Positions 52,536 to 63,400 of a DNA stretch of 64,000 nucleotides are shown piece by piece. Made by a program: the position numbers and the translations under genes. The stretch comes from Anaeromyxobacter sp. (lineage in GTDB: Bacteria; Myxococcota; Myxococcia; Myxococcales; Anaeromyxobacteraceae). The notes beneath the pieces were generated by a model. That model had not been told where the DNA came from. It did not search any database and was given only the letters and a program-made list of their open reading frames with translations. Position 1 is the first letter of the stretch; each line of letters begins with the position of its first letter. The stretch lies in contig JADKCZ010000018.1 of assembly GCA_016718565.1 (NCBI GenBank), forward strand, positions 645,001 through 709,000, given 5' to 3'.

Positions 52536-54125
52536 ATGACCCCTCACGACGTCGTCGTCGTCGGCGCCGGCCACAACGGCCTCGTCACCGCCGCCTACCT
52601 GGCCCGCGCCGGGCTGCGGGTCCTGGTGCTGGAGGCGCGCGACCGGGTGGGCGGCGCCTGCACCACCGAGGAGCCCTGGCCCGGGTACCGGGTCTCCACC
52701 GCCGCCTACGTGGTCAGCCTGTTCCGCCCCGAGATCGTGCGCGACCTCGACCTCGGGCGCCACGGCTACGCGCTCCTGCCCCGCAGCCCCTCCTCCTTCA
52801 CGCCCTTCCCCGACGGCCGCTCCCTGCTCATGGGGCCGGACGCGGCGCAGACCCGCCGCGAGGTGGCCAAGTTCTCGGCGCGCGACGCCGAGCGCCTCCC
52901 CGAGTACGAGGCCATGCTGCTGCGCATCGCCGCCGCCATCGAGCCGACGCTGCTCGAGACGCCGCCCGACCCGTTCTCGCGCCGGCTCTCCGACCTGTGG
53001 CGGCTCGGGCGCATGGGGCTGCGCTTCCTGCGCCTGGGGGCCGACGGGCCGCGCGCCCTGGAGGTCCTGACCGGCCCGGCCCGCGCCATCCTGGACCGCT
53101 GGTTCGAGTCGGACGAGCTCAAGGCCACCCTGGCCACCGACGCCATCATCGGCGCCTTCGCCTCGCCCTCCACGCCCGGCACGGCCTACGTGCTGTTCCA
53201 CCACGTCATGGGCGAGTGCAACGGGGCGCGGGGCGTCTGGGGCTACGTGCGGGGCGGCATGGGGTCGCTCTCCGAGGCGCTGGCCGCGGCGGCGCGGGAG
53301 CGCGGCGCCGAGATCCGCTGCGGGGCGCGGGTGGCCCGGGTACTGGTGCGGGGCGGGCGGGCGGCGGGCGTGGTCCTGGCCGACGGCACCGAGGTGCCGG
53401 CCCGGCGGGTGGTCTCCAACGCCGACGCCACGGTGACCCTGCTCGGCCTGCTGGGCGCCGAGCACCTGCCCGCCGGCGTGGCCGAGGCGGTGGGGGCCAT
53501 CGACTACTCGAGCGCCTCCCTCAAGATCAACCTGGCGCTCTCCCGCCTGCCCGACTTCACCGCCCTGCCCGGCGCGCCCGGGCCGCAGCACCGCGGCACC
53601 ATCCACCTCTGCCCCGGCCTGGAGTACATGGAGCGCGCCTTCGACGACGCCCGGGCCGGCCGCCCCTCGCAGGAGCCCATCGTGGAGGCCACCATCCCGT
53701 CGGTGGTGGACCCCAGCGTGGCGCCGCCGGGCCGGCACCTCATGTCGATGTTCGTCCAGTACGCCCCCTACCGGCTGGCCGAGGGGAGCTGGGACGACCT
53801 GAAGGAGCCGTTCGCCGACCGCTGCGTGGCCCTGCTGGACCGGTACGCCCCCGGCTTCGCGGCCTCGGTGCTGCACCGCGAGGTGCTCTCGCCCCTCGAC
53901 CTGGAGCGCCGCTTCGGCCTCACCGGCGGCAACATCTTCCAGGGCGCCATGCCGCTCTCACAGCTCTTCTCCATGCGCCCGCTGGCCGGGTACGCCGACT
54001 ACCGGACGCCGCTGCCCGGCCTCTACCTGTGCGGCGCGGCCACCCACCCGGGCGGCGGCGTCATGGGCGCCTGCGGCCACAACGCGGCGCGGGAGCTCCT
54101 CCGCGACCTGCGGCGCGGACGCTGA
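52536..54125 (+). CDS. FAD-dependent oxidoreductase (phytoene-desaturase / PYROXD2-like)
   Basis: 529 residues from ATG 52536. The dinucleotide-binding motif at the N-terminus is DVVVVGAGHNGLVTAAYLARAGLRVLVLEA, followed by RVGGACTTEE. A GSLSEALAAAARERGAEIRCGARV strand, a R-V-V-S-N-A-D segment and the C-terminal FAD motif LYLCGAATHPGGGVMGACGHNAARELL match the carotenoid desaturase/PYROXD2 group. The substrate is not deducible; no carotenoid genes are adjacent. A GTG at 52500 upstream in frame is an alternative start. The stop codon lies in the first unit of the downstream 44-bp repeat array. Confidence 0.88.
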   Translation: MTPHDVVVVGAGHNGLVTAAYLARAGLRVLVLEARDRVGGACTTEEPWPGYRVSTAAYVVSLFRPEIVRDLDLGRHGYALLPRSPSSFTPFPDGRSLLMGPDAAQTRREVAKFSARDAERLPEYEAMLLRIAAAIEPTLLETPPDPFSRRLSDLWRLGRMGLRFLRLGADGPRALEVLTGPARAILDRWFESDELKATLATDAIIGAFASPSTPGTAYVLFHHVMGECNGARGVWGYVRGGMGSLSEALAAAARERGAEIRCGARVARVLVRGGRAAGVVLADGTEVPARRVVSNADATVTLLGLLGAEHLPAGVAEAVGAIDYSSASLKINLALSRLPDFTALPGAPGPQHRGTIHLCPGLEYMERAFDDARAGRPSQEPIVEATIPSVVDPSVAPPGRHLMSMFVQYAPYRLAEGSWDDLKEPFADRCVALLDRYAPGFAASVLHREVLSPLDLERRFGLTGGNIFQGAMPLSQLFSMRPLAGYADYRTPLPGLYLCGAATHPGGGVMGACGHNAARELLRDLRRGR

Positions 54126-54252
54126 GTGGGCGCGGCGCGGACGCGGAGTAGGCGCTGCGCGGATGCTGAGTGGGCGCGGCGCGGACGCGGAGCAGGCGCT
54201 GCGCGGACGCTGCGTGGGCGCGGCGCGGACGCGGAGTAGGCGCTGCGCGGAG
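54121..54252. repeat. Three tandem 44-bp repeats (six 22-bp subunits)
   Basis: The units start at 54121, 54165 and 54209, each 44 bp with one to three differences. Each unit is itself two 22-bp halves that differ at four positions (GCTGAGTGGGCGCGGCGCGG.. and GCGGAGTAGGCGCTGCGCGG..), so the array is a higher-order A-B A-B A-B repeat. The first unit includes the TGA of the upstream oxidoreductase. Since 44 is not a multiple of three, it cannot be a coding repeat. Confidence 0.9.
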
Positions 54253-54491
54253 GGATCGCGCCGGGATCCGCACGCCGCTCCCTGGCCTCGGTGTGCGCCT
54301 GGACCCCACGCACCGTCACCCGGCGCCAAGCCTCCCACACCGCCCACCTCTCCCCATCCCGCCGCCGCGTGACGGAGCGTCACAGGACGGGCGGTCGGAA
54401 TTCACCTGGGGTAGACTGCGACCCAATCCCAATCTGCGCTTCACCGCGCTGCGCGCCCAGCCCTCCCGTCACGGAGCCAGGAGCCTCGCCG
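54253..54491. other. Leader region of the giant repeat protein gene
   Basis: A dyad GTGACG-GAG-CGTCAC lies at 54369-54383. A TAGACT at 54412-54417 could be a -10, but no -35 is at the right distance. The AGGAG at 54479-54483 is the ribosome site of the following gene. Nothing else is recognisable. Confidence 0.4.
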
Positions 54492-57400
54492 ATGACCCGT
54501 CTCGCCCGAACGCTCTCCCGCGCCGCCCTCCTCGCCTGCGCGCTGCTGGCGCCCCTCGCCGCGCGCGCCCAGTTCCCCATCACCGAGTCGTTCATGAACG
54601 CCACGGCGCCCGGCTGGGTGCTGCAGGGGAGCGCCTCGCTGACGGCGCCGTCCATCGACACGGCCGGGCAGGGCTGGCTCCGGCTCACGCCGGCCACCGG
54701 CAACCAGGCCGGCTCGGCCATCTACAACACGGCCTTCGCCTCCACCAACGGCATCGCCATCACCTTCGACTACGCCGACTACGGCGGCACCGGCGCCGAC
54801 GGCTTCAGCTTCTACCTCATCAACGGCACCACCATCTCGCCCACGGTGGGCTCGAACGGCGGACCGCTCGGCTACTCCGGCCGCTTCGGCGGCACCGCCG
54901 CCCAGTGCGCCAACGGCACCCAGCCGGTCACCACCCCGGGCGTCACCAACGGCTACGTCGGCATCGGCTTCGACGAGTTCGGCAACTTCTCGGCCTGCGA
55001 GTCGGGCTACGCGGCCCCGGGCCTGACCACCCACTCGGTGGTCATCCGCGGCTCCGGCTCGCTCAGCACCTCGCGCGCCTTCCGCTACCTGACCGGCCAG
55101 GCCGTCAACGTGGCCCCGTACAACACCACCATCGACAACGTCCAGCGCGCCGCGCCGCGCAAGGTGCGCATCTCCATCGTCAACCAGCGCATCACCACGG
55201 CCATGGACTTCGGCGCTGGCTTCCAGACGATCATCAACGCCTACAACCTGGCCGCCGCCGCCAACCAGGCCGCCCTGCCCGCCACCTTCAAGATGGGCTT
55301 CTCCGGCTCCACCGGCGGCTCCACCAACGTGCACGAGATCCGGAACGTGCGGGTCGAGCTGCCCGCCAACATCACGCTGGGCCAGTCGGTCACGCCCACC
55401 ACCGTGAGCGTGGGCGGCACCATCACCTTCACCATCACCATCTCGAACGACAACACCAACGCGGCGCTCGGCTCCACCCTCACCGACGCCTTCCCGGCCG
55501 GGCTCACCGGCATCACCTGGACCGCGGCCACCGCCGGCGGGGCCACGGTGGGCAACGCCAGCGGCACGGGCAACCTGGCCGAGACCGTCAACCTGCCCAA
55601 GGGCGGGTCGGTCACCTACACCGTCACCGCCACCGTGGCCGCCGCGGGCGCGGGCCAGGCCCTGGTCAACACCGTCACCCTGACGCCCGCCCCCGGCGTG
55701 GCCAACCTGCTCACCAACACCGCGGCCACCACCATCACGGTGAACAAGATGGGCTCGTCCACGGCGCTCGCCTCCAGCGCCAACCCGTCGGTCTTCGGCC
55801 AGCCGGTGACCCTCACCGCCACGGTGACCGCCGTGGCGCCGGGCAGCGGCACGCCCACCGGCACCGTCACCTTCCTGGACGGCGCCACCACCCTCGGCAC
55901 CTGTACTCTGGCCGGCGGGTCCTGCACGCTGGCCTCCTCGGCCCTGGTCGTGGCCACCCACCCCATCACCGCGGGCTACGGCGGCAGCGCGGCCTTCAAC
56001 GCCAGCACCTCGCCGGCCCTCTCCCAGGTGGTGAACCGCGCCGCCGCCGGCACCGTGGTCAGCTCCAGCCAGAACCCGTCGGTCTTCGGCCAGCCGGTCA
56101 CCTTCACCGCCACCGCGACCGCCACCGCCCCGGGCGCCGGCACGCCGACCGGCACCGTCACCTTCCTCGACGGCGCCACCACCCTCGGCACCTGCACCCT
56201 CGCCGCCGGCACCTGCACCCTCGCCACCTCCGGCCTCTCGGTGGCCACCCACGCCATCACCATCAGCCTGCCTGCCAGCGCGAGCTTCGCCGCCAGCACC
56301 TCGCCGGCCCTCTCCCAGGTGGTGAACCGCGCCGCCGTCGCCACCGTGGTCACCTCCAGCCAGAACCCGTCGGTCTTCGGCCAGCCGGTCACCTTCACCG
56401 CCACCGCGACCGCCACCGCCCCGGGCGCCGGCACGCCTTCCGGCACCGTCACCTTCCTGGACGGCGCCACCGTGCTCGGCACCTGCACCCTCACCGCCGG
56501 CACCTGCACCTTCGCCACCTCGGCGCTGGCCGTGGCCACGCACGCCATCACCATCAGCCTGCCCGCCAGCACGAGCTTCGCCGCCAGCACCTCGCCGGCC
56601 CTCTCCCAGGTGGTGAACCGCGCCGCCGCCGCCACCGCGGTCACCTCCAACCAGAACCCGTCGGTCTTCGGCCAGCCGGTCACCTTCACCGTCACCGCGA
56701 CCGCCACCGCCCCCGGCGCCGGCACGCCTTCCGGCACCGTCACCTTCCTCGACGGCGCCACCACCCTCGGCACCTGCACCCTCGCCGCCGGCACCTGCAC
56801 CCTCGCCACCTCCGGCCTCTCGGTGGCCACCCACGCCATCACCATCAGCCTCCCCGCCAGCGCCAGCTTCGCCGCCAGCACCTCGCCGGCCCTCTCCCAG
56901 GTGGTGAACCGCGCCGCCGTCGGCGCCGCGGTCACCTCCAGCCAGAACCCGTCGGTCTTCGGCCAGCCGGTCACCTTCACCGCCACCGCGACCGCCACCG
57001 CCCCGGGCGCCGGCACCCCGACCGGCACCGTCACCTTCCTCGACGGCGCCACCACCCTCGGCACCTGCACCCTCGCCGCCGGCACCTGCACCCTCGCCAC
57101 CTCCGCCCTCTCGGTGGCCACCCACGCCATCACCATCAGCCTCCCCGCCAGCGCGAGCTTCGCCGCCAGCACCTCGCCGACCCTCTCCCAGGTGGTGAAC
57201 CGCGCCGCCAGCGCCGCCGCCGTCGCGGTGAACCCGTCGCCGGCCCTGGTCGGCGAGGCCGTCACCCTCACCGCCACCCTGGCCGCCGTGGCCCCCGGCG
57301 CCGGCACGCCCACCGGCACCGTCACCTTCCTCGACGGCGCCACCGTGCTCGGCACCTGCACCCTCGTCGCCGGGACCTGCACCCTCGACCTCGCCACCCT

Positions 57401-60400
57401 CGGCGTGGGCGCGCACGCCATCACGGCCTCCTACGCCGGTGACCCGGGCTTCCTCGGCGCCACCTCGGCGCCCGGCCTGCTCGACGTCTCCCCGGCCTCC
57501 ACCAGCACCGCGCTGGCCTCCTCGCTGGCCACCACCACGTTCGGCGATCCGCTCACCCTCACCGCCACCGTCGCCGTGGCCGCCCCGGGCGCCGGCACGC
57601 CGTCCGGCACCGTCCGCTTCTTCTCCGACGGCGTCCCGCTCGGCGACGCGGTGCTCGGCCCGACCGGCCAGGCCGCCCTGCCCGTGGCCGGCACCACCCT
57701 CGCCGCCGGGGTCCACGAGCTCACCGCCAGCTACCTCGGCGACCCGAGCTTCCTCGGCTCCGGCTCAGGGCCGCTGTCCCACCTGGTGGTCCGCGCCGCC
57801 GCCACCGTCGCCGTGGTCTCCAGCGCCAACCCGGCCGTCACCGGCCAGCCGGTCACCTTCACGGTCTCCGTGGCCGTGCCCCCCGGCAACCCCGCCGCCA
57901 CCGGCACCGTCACCTTCACCGACGGCGCCACCGTCCTCGGCACCTGCACCCTCGCCGCCGGCACCTGCACCTTCACGCTCGCCACCCTGCCGGTCGGTGG
58001 CCACGGCGTGGTCGCCACCTTCGGCGGCGACGCCGGCAACGAGCCGGCCTCCTCGACCTCGCTCCCCCAGCAGGTCGACCGCGCCGCCACCAGCACCGTC
58101 GTCGCCTCCGGCCAGAACCCGTCGGTCTTCGGCCAGCCGGTCACCTTCACCGCCACCGCCTCGGCGGTGGCCCCGGGCGCCGGCACGCCCACCGGCACCG
58201 TCACCTTCCTCGACGGCGCCGCGGTGCTCGGCACCTGCACCCTCTCCGGCGGCACCTGCACCCTGGCCACCTCGGCCCTGGCGGTGGCCACGCACGCCAT
58301 CACCGCCAGCCTCCCGGCCAGCCCGAGCTTCGCCGCCAGCACCTCCGCGTCCCTGTCCCAGGTGGTGGATCGCGCCGCCACCGGCACCGTCGTCGCCGCC
58401 AGCCCGAACCCCTCGGTCTTCGGCCAGTCCGTCACCTTCACCGCCACCGTCTCGGCGGTGGCCCCCGGCGCCGGCACGCCCACCGGCACCGTCACCTTCC
58501 TCGACGGCGCCAGCGTGCTCGGCACCTGCGCCCTCTCCGCCGGCACCTGCACCTTCGCCACCTCGGCCCTGGCGGTGGCCACCCACGCCGTCACCGCCAG
58601 CCTGCCCGCCAGCGCGAGCTTCGCCGCCAGCACCTCGCCGGCCCTCTCCCAGGTGGTGAACCGCGCCGCCACCGCCACGGTCGTCGCCTCCAGCGCCAGC
58701 CCGTCGGTCCTCGGGCAGCCGGTCACCTTCACCGCCACCGTCTCGGCGGTGGCACCCGGCGCCGGCACGCCCACCGGCACCGTCACCCTCCTCGACGGCG
58801 CCACCACGCTCGGCACCTGCACGCTCTCCGCCGGCACCTGCTCGCTCTCCACGGCGGCCCTGGCGGTGGCCACGCACGCCATCACCGCCAGCGTCCCGGC
58901 CAGCGCCAGCTTCGCCGCCAGCACCTCGCCGGCCCTCTCCCAGGTGGTCGGCCCCACCGCCACCAGCGCCGTCGTCACCGCCGCCCCCAACCCGTCGGTC
59001 CTCGGCCAGCCGGTCACCTTCACCGCCACCGTCTCGGCGGTGGCCCCGGGCACCGGCACGCCCACCGGCACCGTCACCTTCCTGGACGGCGCCACCGTGC
59101 TCGGCACCTGCACCCTCTCCGCCGGCACCTGCACCTTCTCCACCTCGGCCCTGGCCGTGGCCACGCACGCCATCACCGTGAGCGTGCCCGCCAGCCCGGG
59201 CTTCGCCGCCAGCACCTCGCCGGCCCTCTCCCAGGTGGTGAACCGCGCCGCCACCTCCACCGTCGTCGCCGCCAGCCCGAACCCGTCGGTCTTCGGCCAG
59301 CCGGTCACCTTCACCGCCACCGCCGCCTCGGTCGCGCCCGGCGCCGGGACGCCCACCGGCACCGTCACCTTCCTCGACGGCGCCAGCGTGCTCGGCACCT
59401 GCACCCTCTCCGCCGGCGCCTGCAGCCTCACCACCTCGGCCCTGGCCGTGGCCACCCACGCCATCACCGCCAGCCTGCCCGCCAGCGCCGACTTCGCCGC
59501 CAGCACCTCACCGGCCCTCTCCCAGGTGGTGAACCGCGCCTCCGCAGCCACCGTGGTCACCGCCAGCCCCAACCCCTCGGTCCTCGGCCAGCCGGTCACC
59601 TTCACCGCCACCGCCTCGGCGGTGGCCCCCGGCGCCGGCACGCCCACCGGCACCGTCACCTTCCTCGACGGCGCCGCCGTCCTCGGCACCTGCACCCTCT
59701 CCGCCGGCACCTGCACCTTCGCCACCTCGGCCCTGGCCGTGGCCACGCACGCCATCACCGTGAGCGTGCCCGCCAGCGCCAGCTTCGCCGCCAGCACCTC
59801 GCCGGCCCTCTCGCAGGTGGTGAACCGCGCCGCCACCTCCACGGTCGTCGCCTCCAGCGCCAACCCGTCGGTCTTCGGCGAGCCGGTCACCTTCACCGCC
59901 ACCGTCTCGCTGGTGGCCCCCGGCGCCGGCACGCCCACCGGCACCGTCACCTTCCTGGACGGCGCCACCGTCCTCGGCACCTGCACGCTCTCCGCCGGCG
60001 CCTGCTCGCTCTCCACCTCGGCCCTCGCCGTGGCCACCCACGCCATCACCGCCAGCGTGCCGGCCAGCGCGAGCTTCGCCGCCAGCACCTCGCCGGCCCT
60101 CTCCCAGGTGGTGAACCGCGCCGCCGCCAGCACCGTGGTCACCGCCAGCCCCAGCCCGTCGGTCCTCGGCCAGCCGGTCACCTTCACCGCCACCGTCTCG
60201 GCGGTGGCACCGGGCACTGGCACGCCCACGGGCACGGTCACCTTCCTGGATGGCGCCACCGTCCTCGGCACCTGCACCCTCTCCGCCGGCGCCTGCACCT
60301 TCGCCACCTCGGCCCTGGCGGTGGCGACGCACGCCATCACCGCCAGCGTCCCCGCCAGCGCGAGCTTCGCGGCCAGCACCTCGCCGGCCTTCTCCCAGGT

Positions 60401-63400
60401 GGTCGACCGCGCCGCCACCAGCACGGTCGTCGCCTCCAGCCAGAACCCGACGGTCTTCGGCCAGGCCGTCACCTTCACCGCCACCGTCTCGGCGGTGGCC
60501 CCAGGCGCCGGCACCCCCACCGGCACGGTCACCTTCCTCGACGGCGCCGCCACGCTCGGCACCTGCACCCTCTCGGCCGGCGCCTGCACCTTCTCCACCT
60601 CGGCCCTCGCCGTGGCGACCCACGCCATCACCGCCAGCCTGCCCGCCAGCGCGGACTTCGCCGCCAGCGCCTCGCCGACCCTCTCCCAGGTGGTGAACCG
60701 CGCCGCCACCCAGGTCGCGCTCGCCTCCGCCACCAACCCGACGGTCTTCGGCCAGCCGGCCACCTTCACCGCCACCGTCTCGGCGGTGGCCCCCGGCGCC
60801 GGCACGCCCACCGGCACCGTCACCTTCCTCGAGGGCGCCGCCGTCCTCGGCACCTGCACCCTCTCGGCCGGCGCCTGCTCGCTCTCCACCGCGGCGCTGC
60901 CGGTCGGCACCCACGCCCTCACCGCCAGCCTGGCCGCTGGGCCGGAGTTCGCCGCCTCCACCTCGCCCACGCACGCCCAGGTGGTGGACCCGGCGGCCAC
61001 CGCGGTGGCCCTCGCCACCAGCGTCAGCCCGTCGGTGACCGGCGAGCCGGTCACCTTCACCGCCACCGTGGCGGCGCTGGCCCCCGGCGCCGGCACCCCC
61101 ACCGGCACCGTCACCTTCCTCGACGGCGCCGCCGTCCTCGGCTCCTGCACCCTCTCCGCCGGCGCCTGCACCTTCTCCACCGCGGCGCTGCCGGTCGGCA
61201 CCCACGCCATCACCGCCACCGTCGCCGCCAGCGCGAGCTTCGCCGCCAGCACCTCGCCGGCCCTCTCCCAGGTGGTCAGCCCCGCCGCCACCAGCACCAC
61301 GCTGGTCTCCTCCCTGCCCTCCTCCACCTTCGGCGACCCGCTCACCCTCACCGCCACCGTCGCCGTGACCGCCCCGGGCGCCGGCGCTCCCTCCGGCACC
61401 GTCCGCTTCTTCGCCGACGGCGCCCCGCTCGGCGACGCCACCCTCGACCCGGCCGGCCTGGCCGCCCTGCCCCTCTCCGGCACCGCCCTCGCCGTCGGCC
61501 TCCACGAGCTCACCGCCAGCTACCTCGGCGACCCGAGCTTCCTGGCCTCCGCCTCCGGCCCCGTCGCCCAGCAGGTGGTCCGCGCCGCCGCCGCCCTGAC
61601 CCTCACCTCCGACGCCAACCCGGCCCTCACCGGCCAGCCGGTCACCTTCACCGTCTCCGTCGCCGTGCCTCCCGGCAACCCCGACGCCTCCGGCACCATC
61701 ACCTTCACCGACGGCGCCACCGTCCTCGGCACCTGCACCCTCTCCGCCGGCGCCTGCACCCTCACCCTCGCCACCCTCCCCGTCGGCCCCCACCAGATCG
61801 TCGCCACCTTCGAGGGCGACCCCAGCAACGAGCCCGGCGCCTCCGCCCCGCTCGCCCAGCTGGTCGACCCCGCCGCCACCACCACCTCCCTGGTCGCCAG
61901 CCTCTCCCCCTCCCTCTTCGGCCAGCCCGTCTCCTTCACCGCCACCGTCGCCCCCGTCGCCCCGGGCGCCGGCACCCCCACCGGCACCGTCACCTTCTCC
62001 GAGGGCCCCACCTCCCTCGGCTCCTGCTCCCTCGCCGCCGGCGCCTGCTCCCTCGTCCTCGCCGACCTCCCCGTCGGCTCCCACGACCTCGTCGCCACCT
62101 TCGGCGGCGACCCCTCCTTCGCCCTCAGCCTCTCGCCCGCCCTCACCCAGGTGGTCGACCTGGCCGCCGCGGCCGTCATCCTGGCCTCGGCCCCCAGCCC
62201 CTCGGTGACCGGTCAGCCGGTGACCATCACCATCACCGTGGCCGCGGTGGCCCCGAGCTCGCTCGTTCCGGGCGGCGCCGTGACGCTGCTCGAGGGCGCC
62301 GTGGTGCTCGGCACCGCCACGCTCGACGCCGCCGGGCAGGCCGAGGTGGCCGGCGCGGTGCTGGCGACGGGCGTCCACCAGCTGACCGCCGAGTACGCCG
62401 GCGACGCCGGCTTCGGCTCGGCCACCTCCGCGCCGCTCACCCACCAGGTGGACCGCGCCCCCACCACCCTGGCGCTCACCGCCACCACCGGCCCCACCCT
62501 GGCCGGCGAGCCGGTGCACCTGGTGGCCGCTCTCTCGGTGCCCGCCCCGGGCGCCGGCGCGCCCACCGGCACCGTCACCTTCCTCGACGGCGGCGTGGCC
62601 GTCGGCTCCGGCCTGGTGGACGCGGCCGGCCTGGCCAGCGTCGACGCGGCGCTGCCGGCCGGCGCCCGGCACCTCACCGCCAGCTACCAGGGCGACGCCG
62701 GCTTCCTGCCCTCGACCTCGCCCGAGCTGGTCCGCGAGGTCGGCGCCGGGGCCTCCAGCACCACGCTCTCGGCCTCCCCGGCCCCCTCCACCTACGGGCA
62801 GCCGGTGACGCTCACCGCCACGGTCGCGCCCCTGCCGCCGGCCGGCGGCACCCCCACCGGCGCGGTGACCTTCACGGTGGACGCCCAGGTCGTCGGCAGC
62901 GCGCCGCTGGCCGGCGGCGTGGCCACCCTGGTGCTCCCCGGCGGCGCCCTGGCCGGCGGGGCCCACGCGGCCACCGCCGCGTTCGGCGGCGACGCCGCCC
63001 TGACCGCCTCCACCTCCGCCCCGCTGGCCCTGCTGGTCGGGCCGGCGCCGGTCGAGCTGGCCCTGGCCGCCCTCCCCGCCGCCCCGGTGGCCGGGCAGCC
63101 GGTCACCCTCACCGCCACCGCCACCTCCGCCGCGGGCGTGCCCGCCGGGCTGGTCACCTTCACCGCGGCCGGCGTGGTGCTCGGCGCCGCGCCGCTCGAC
63201 GGCGGCGGCGTCGCCACCCTGGCCATCGGCCCGCTGGCGGTGGGCCCGCACCCGCTGGACGCCGCGCTGGCCGGCTCGGCCACCTGGCAGCCGGCCGCGG
63301 CCGCCACCGTGGTCACGGTGGCCCGCGCCGCCTCGGCGCTGGCCCTCTCCGCCGCCCCGGCCCCCTCCGCCGCCGGCCAGGAGGTGGTCCTCACGGCCGT

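Noticed and set aside
54121..54252. 44-bp array as a CRISPR
   Set aside because: Units are contiguous with no unique spacers and no cas genes nearby.
54441..57716. 1091-codon minus-strand frame and the 1090-codon plus-strand frame at 54170
   Set aside because: Both overlap the lectin domain gene out of frame. The frame from 54492 carries the signal peptide and recognisable domains.
57731..61513. 1260-codon open frame on the minus strand across the Ig repeats
   Set aside because: It is antisense to the lectin/Ig gene and periodic only because the sense strand is. It has no ribosome site and no domain; long antisense frames are expected at this GC content.
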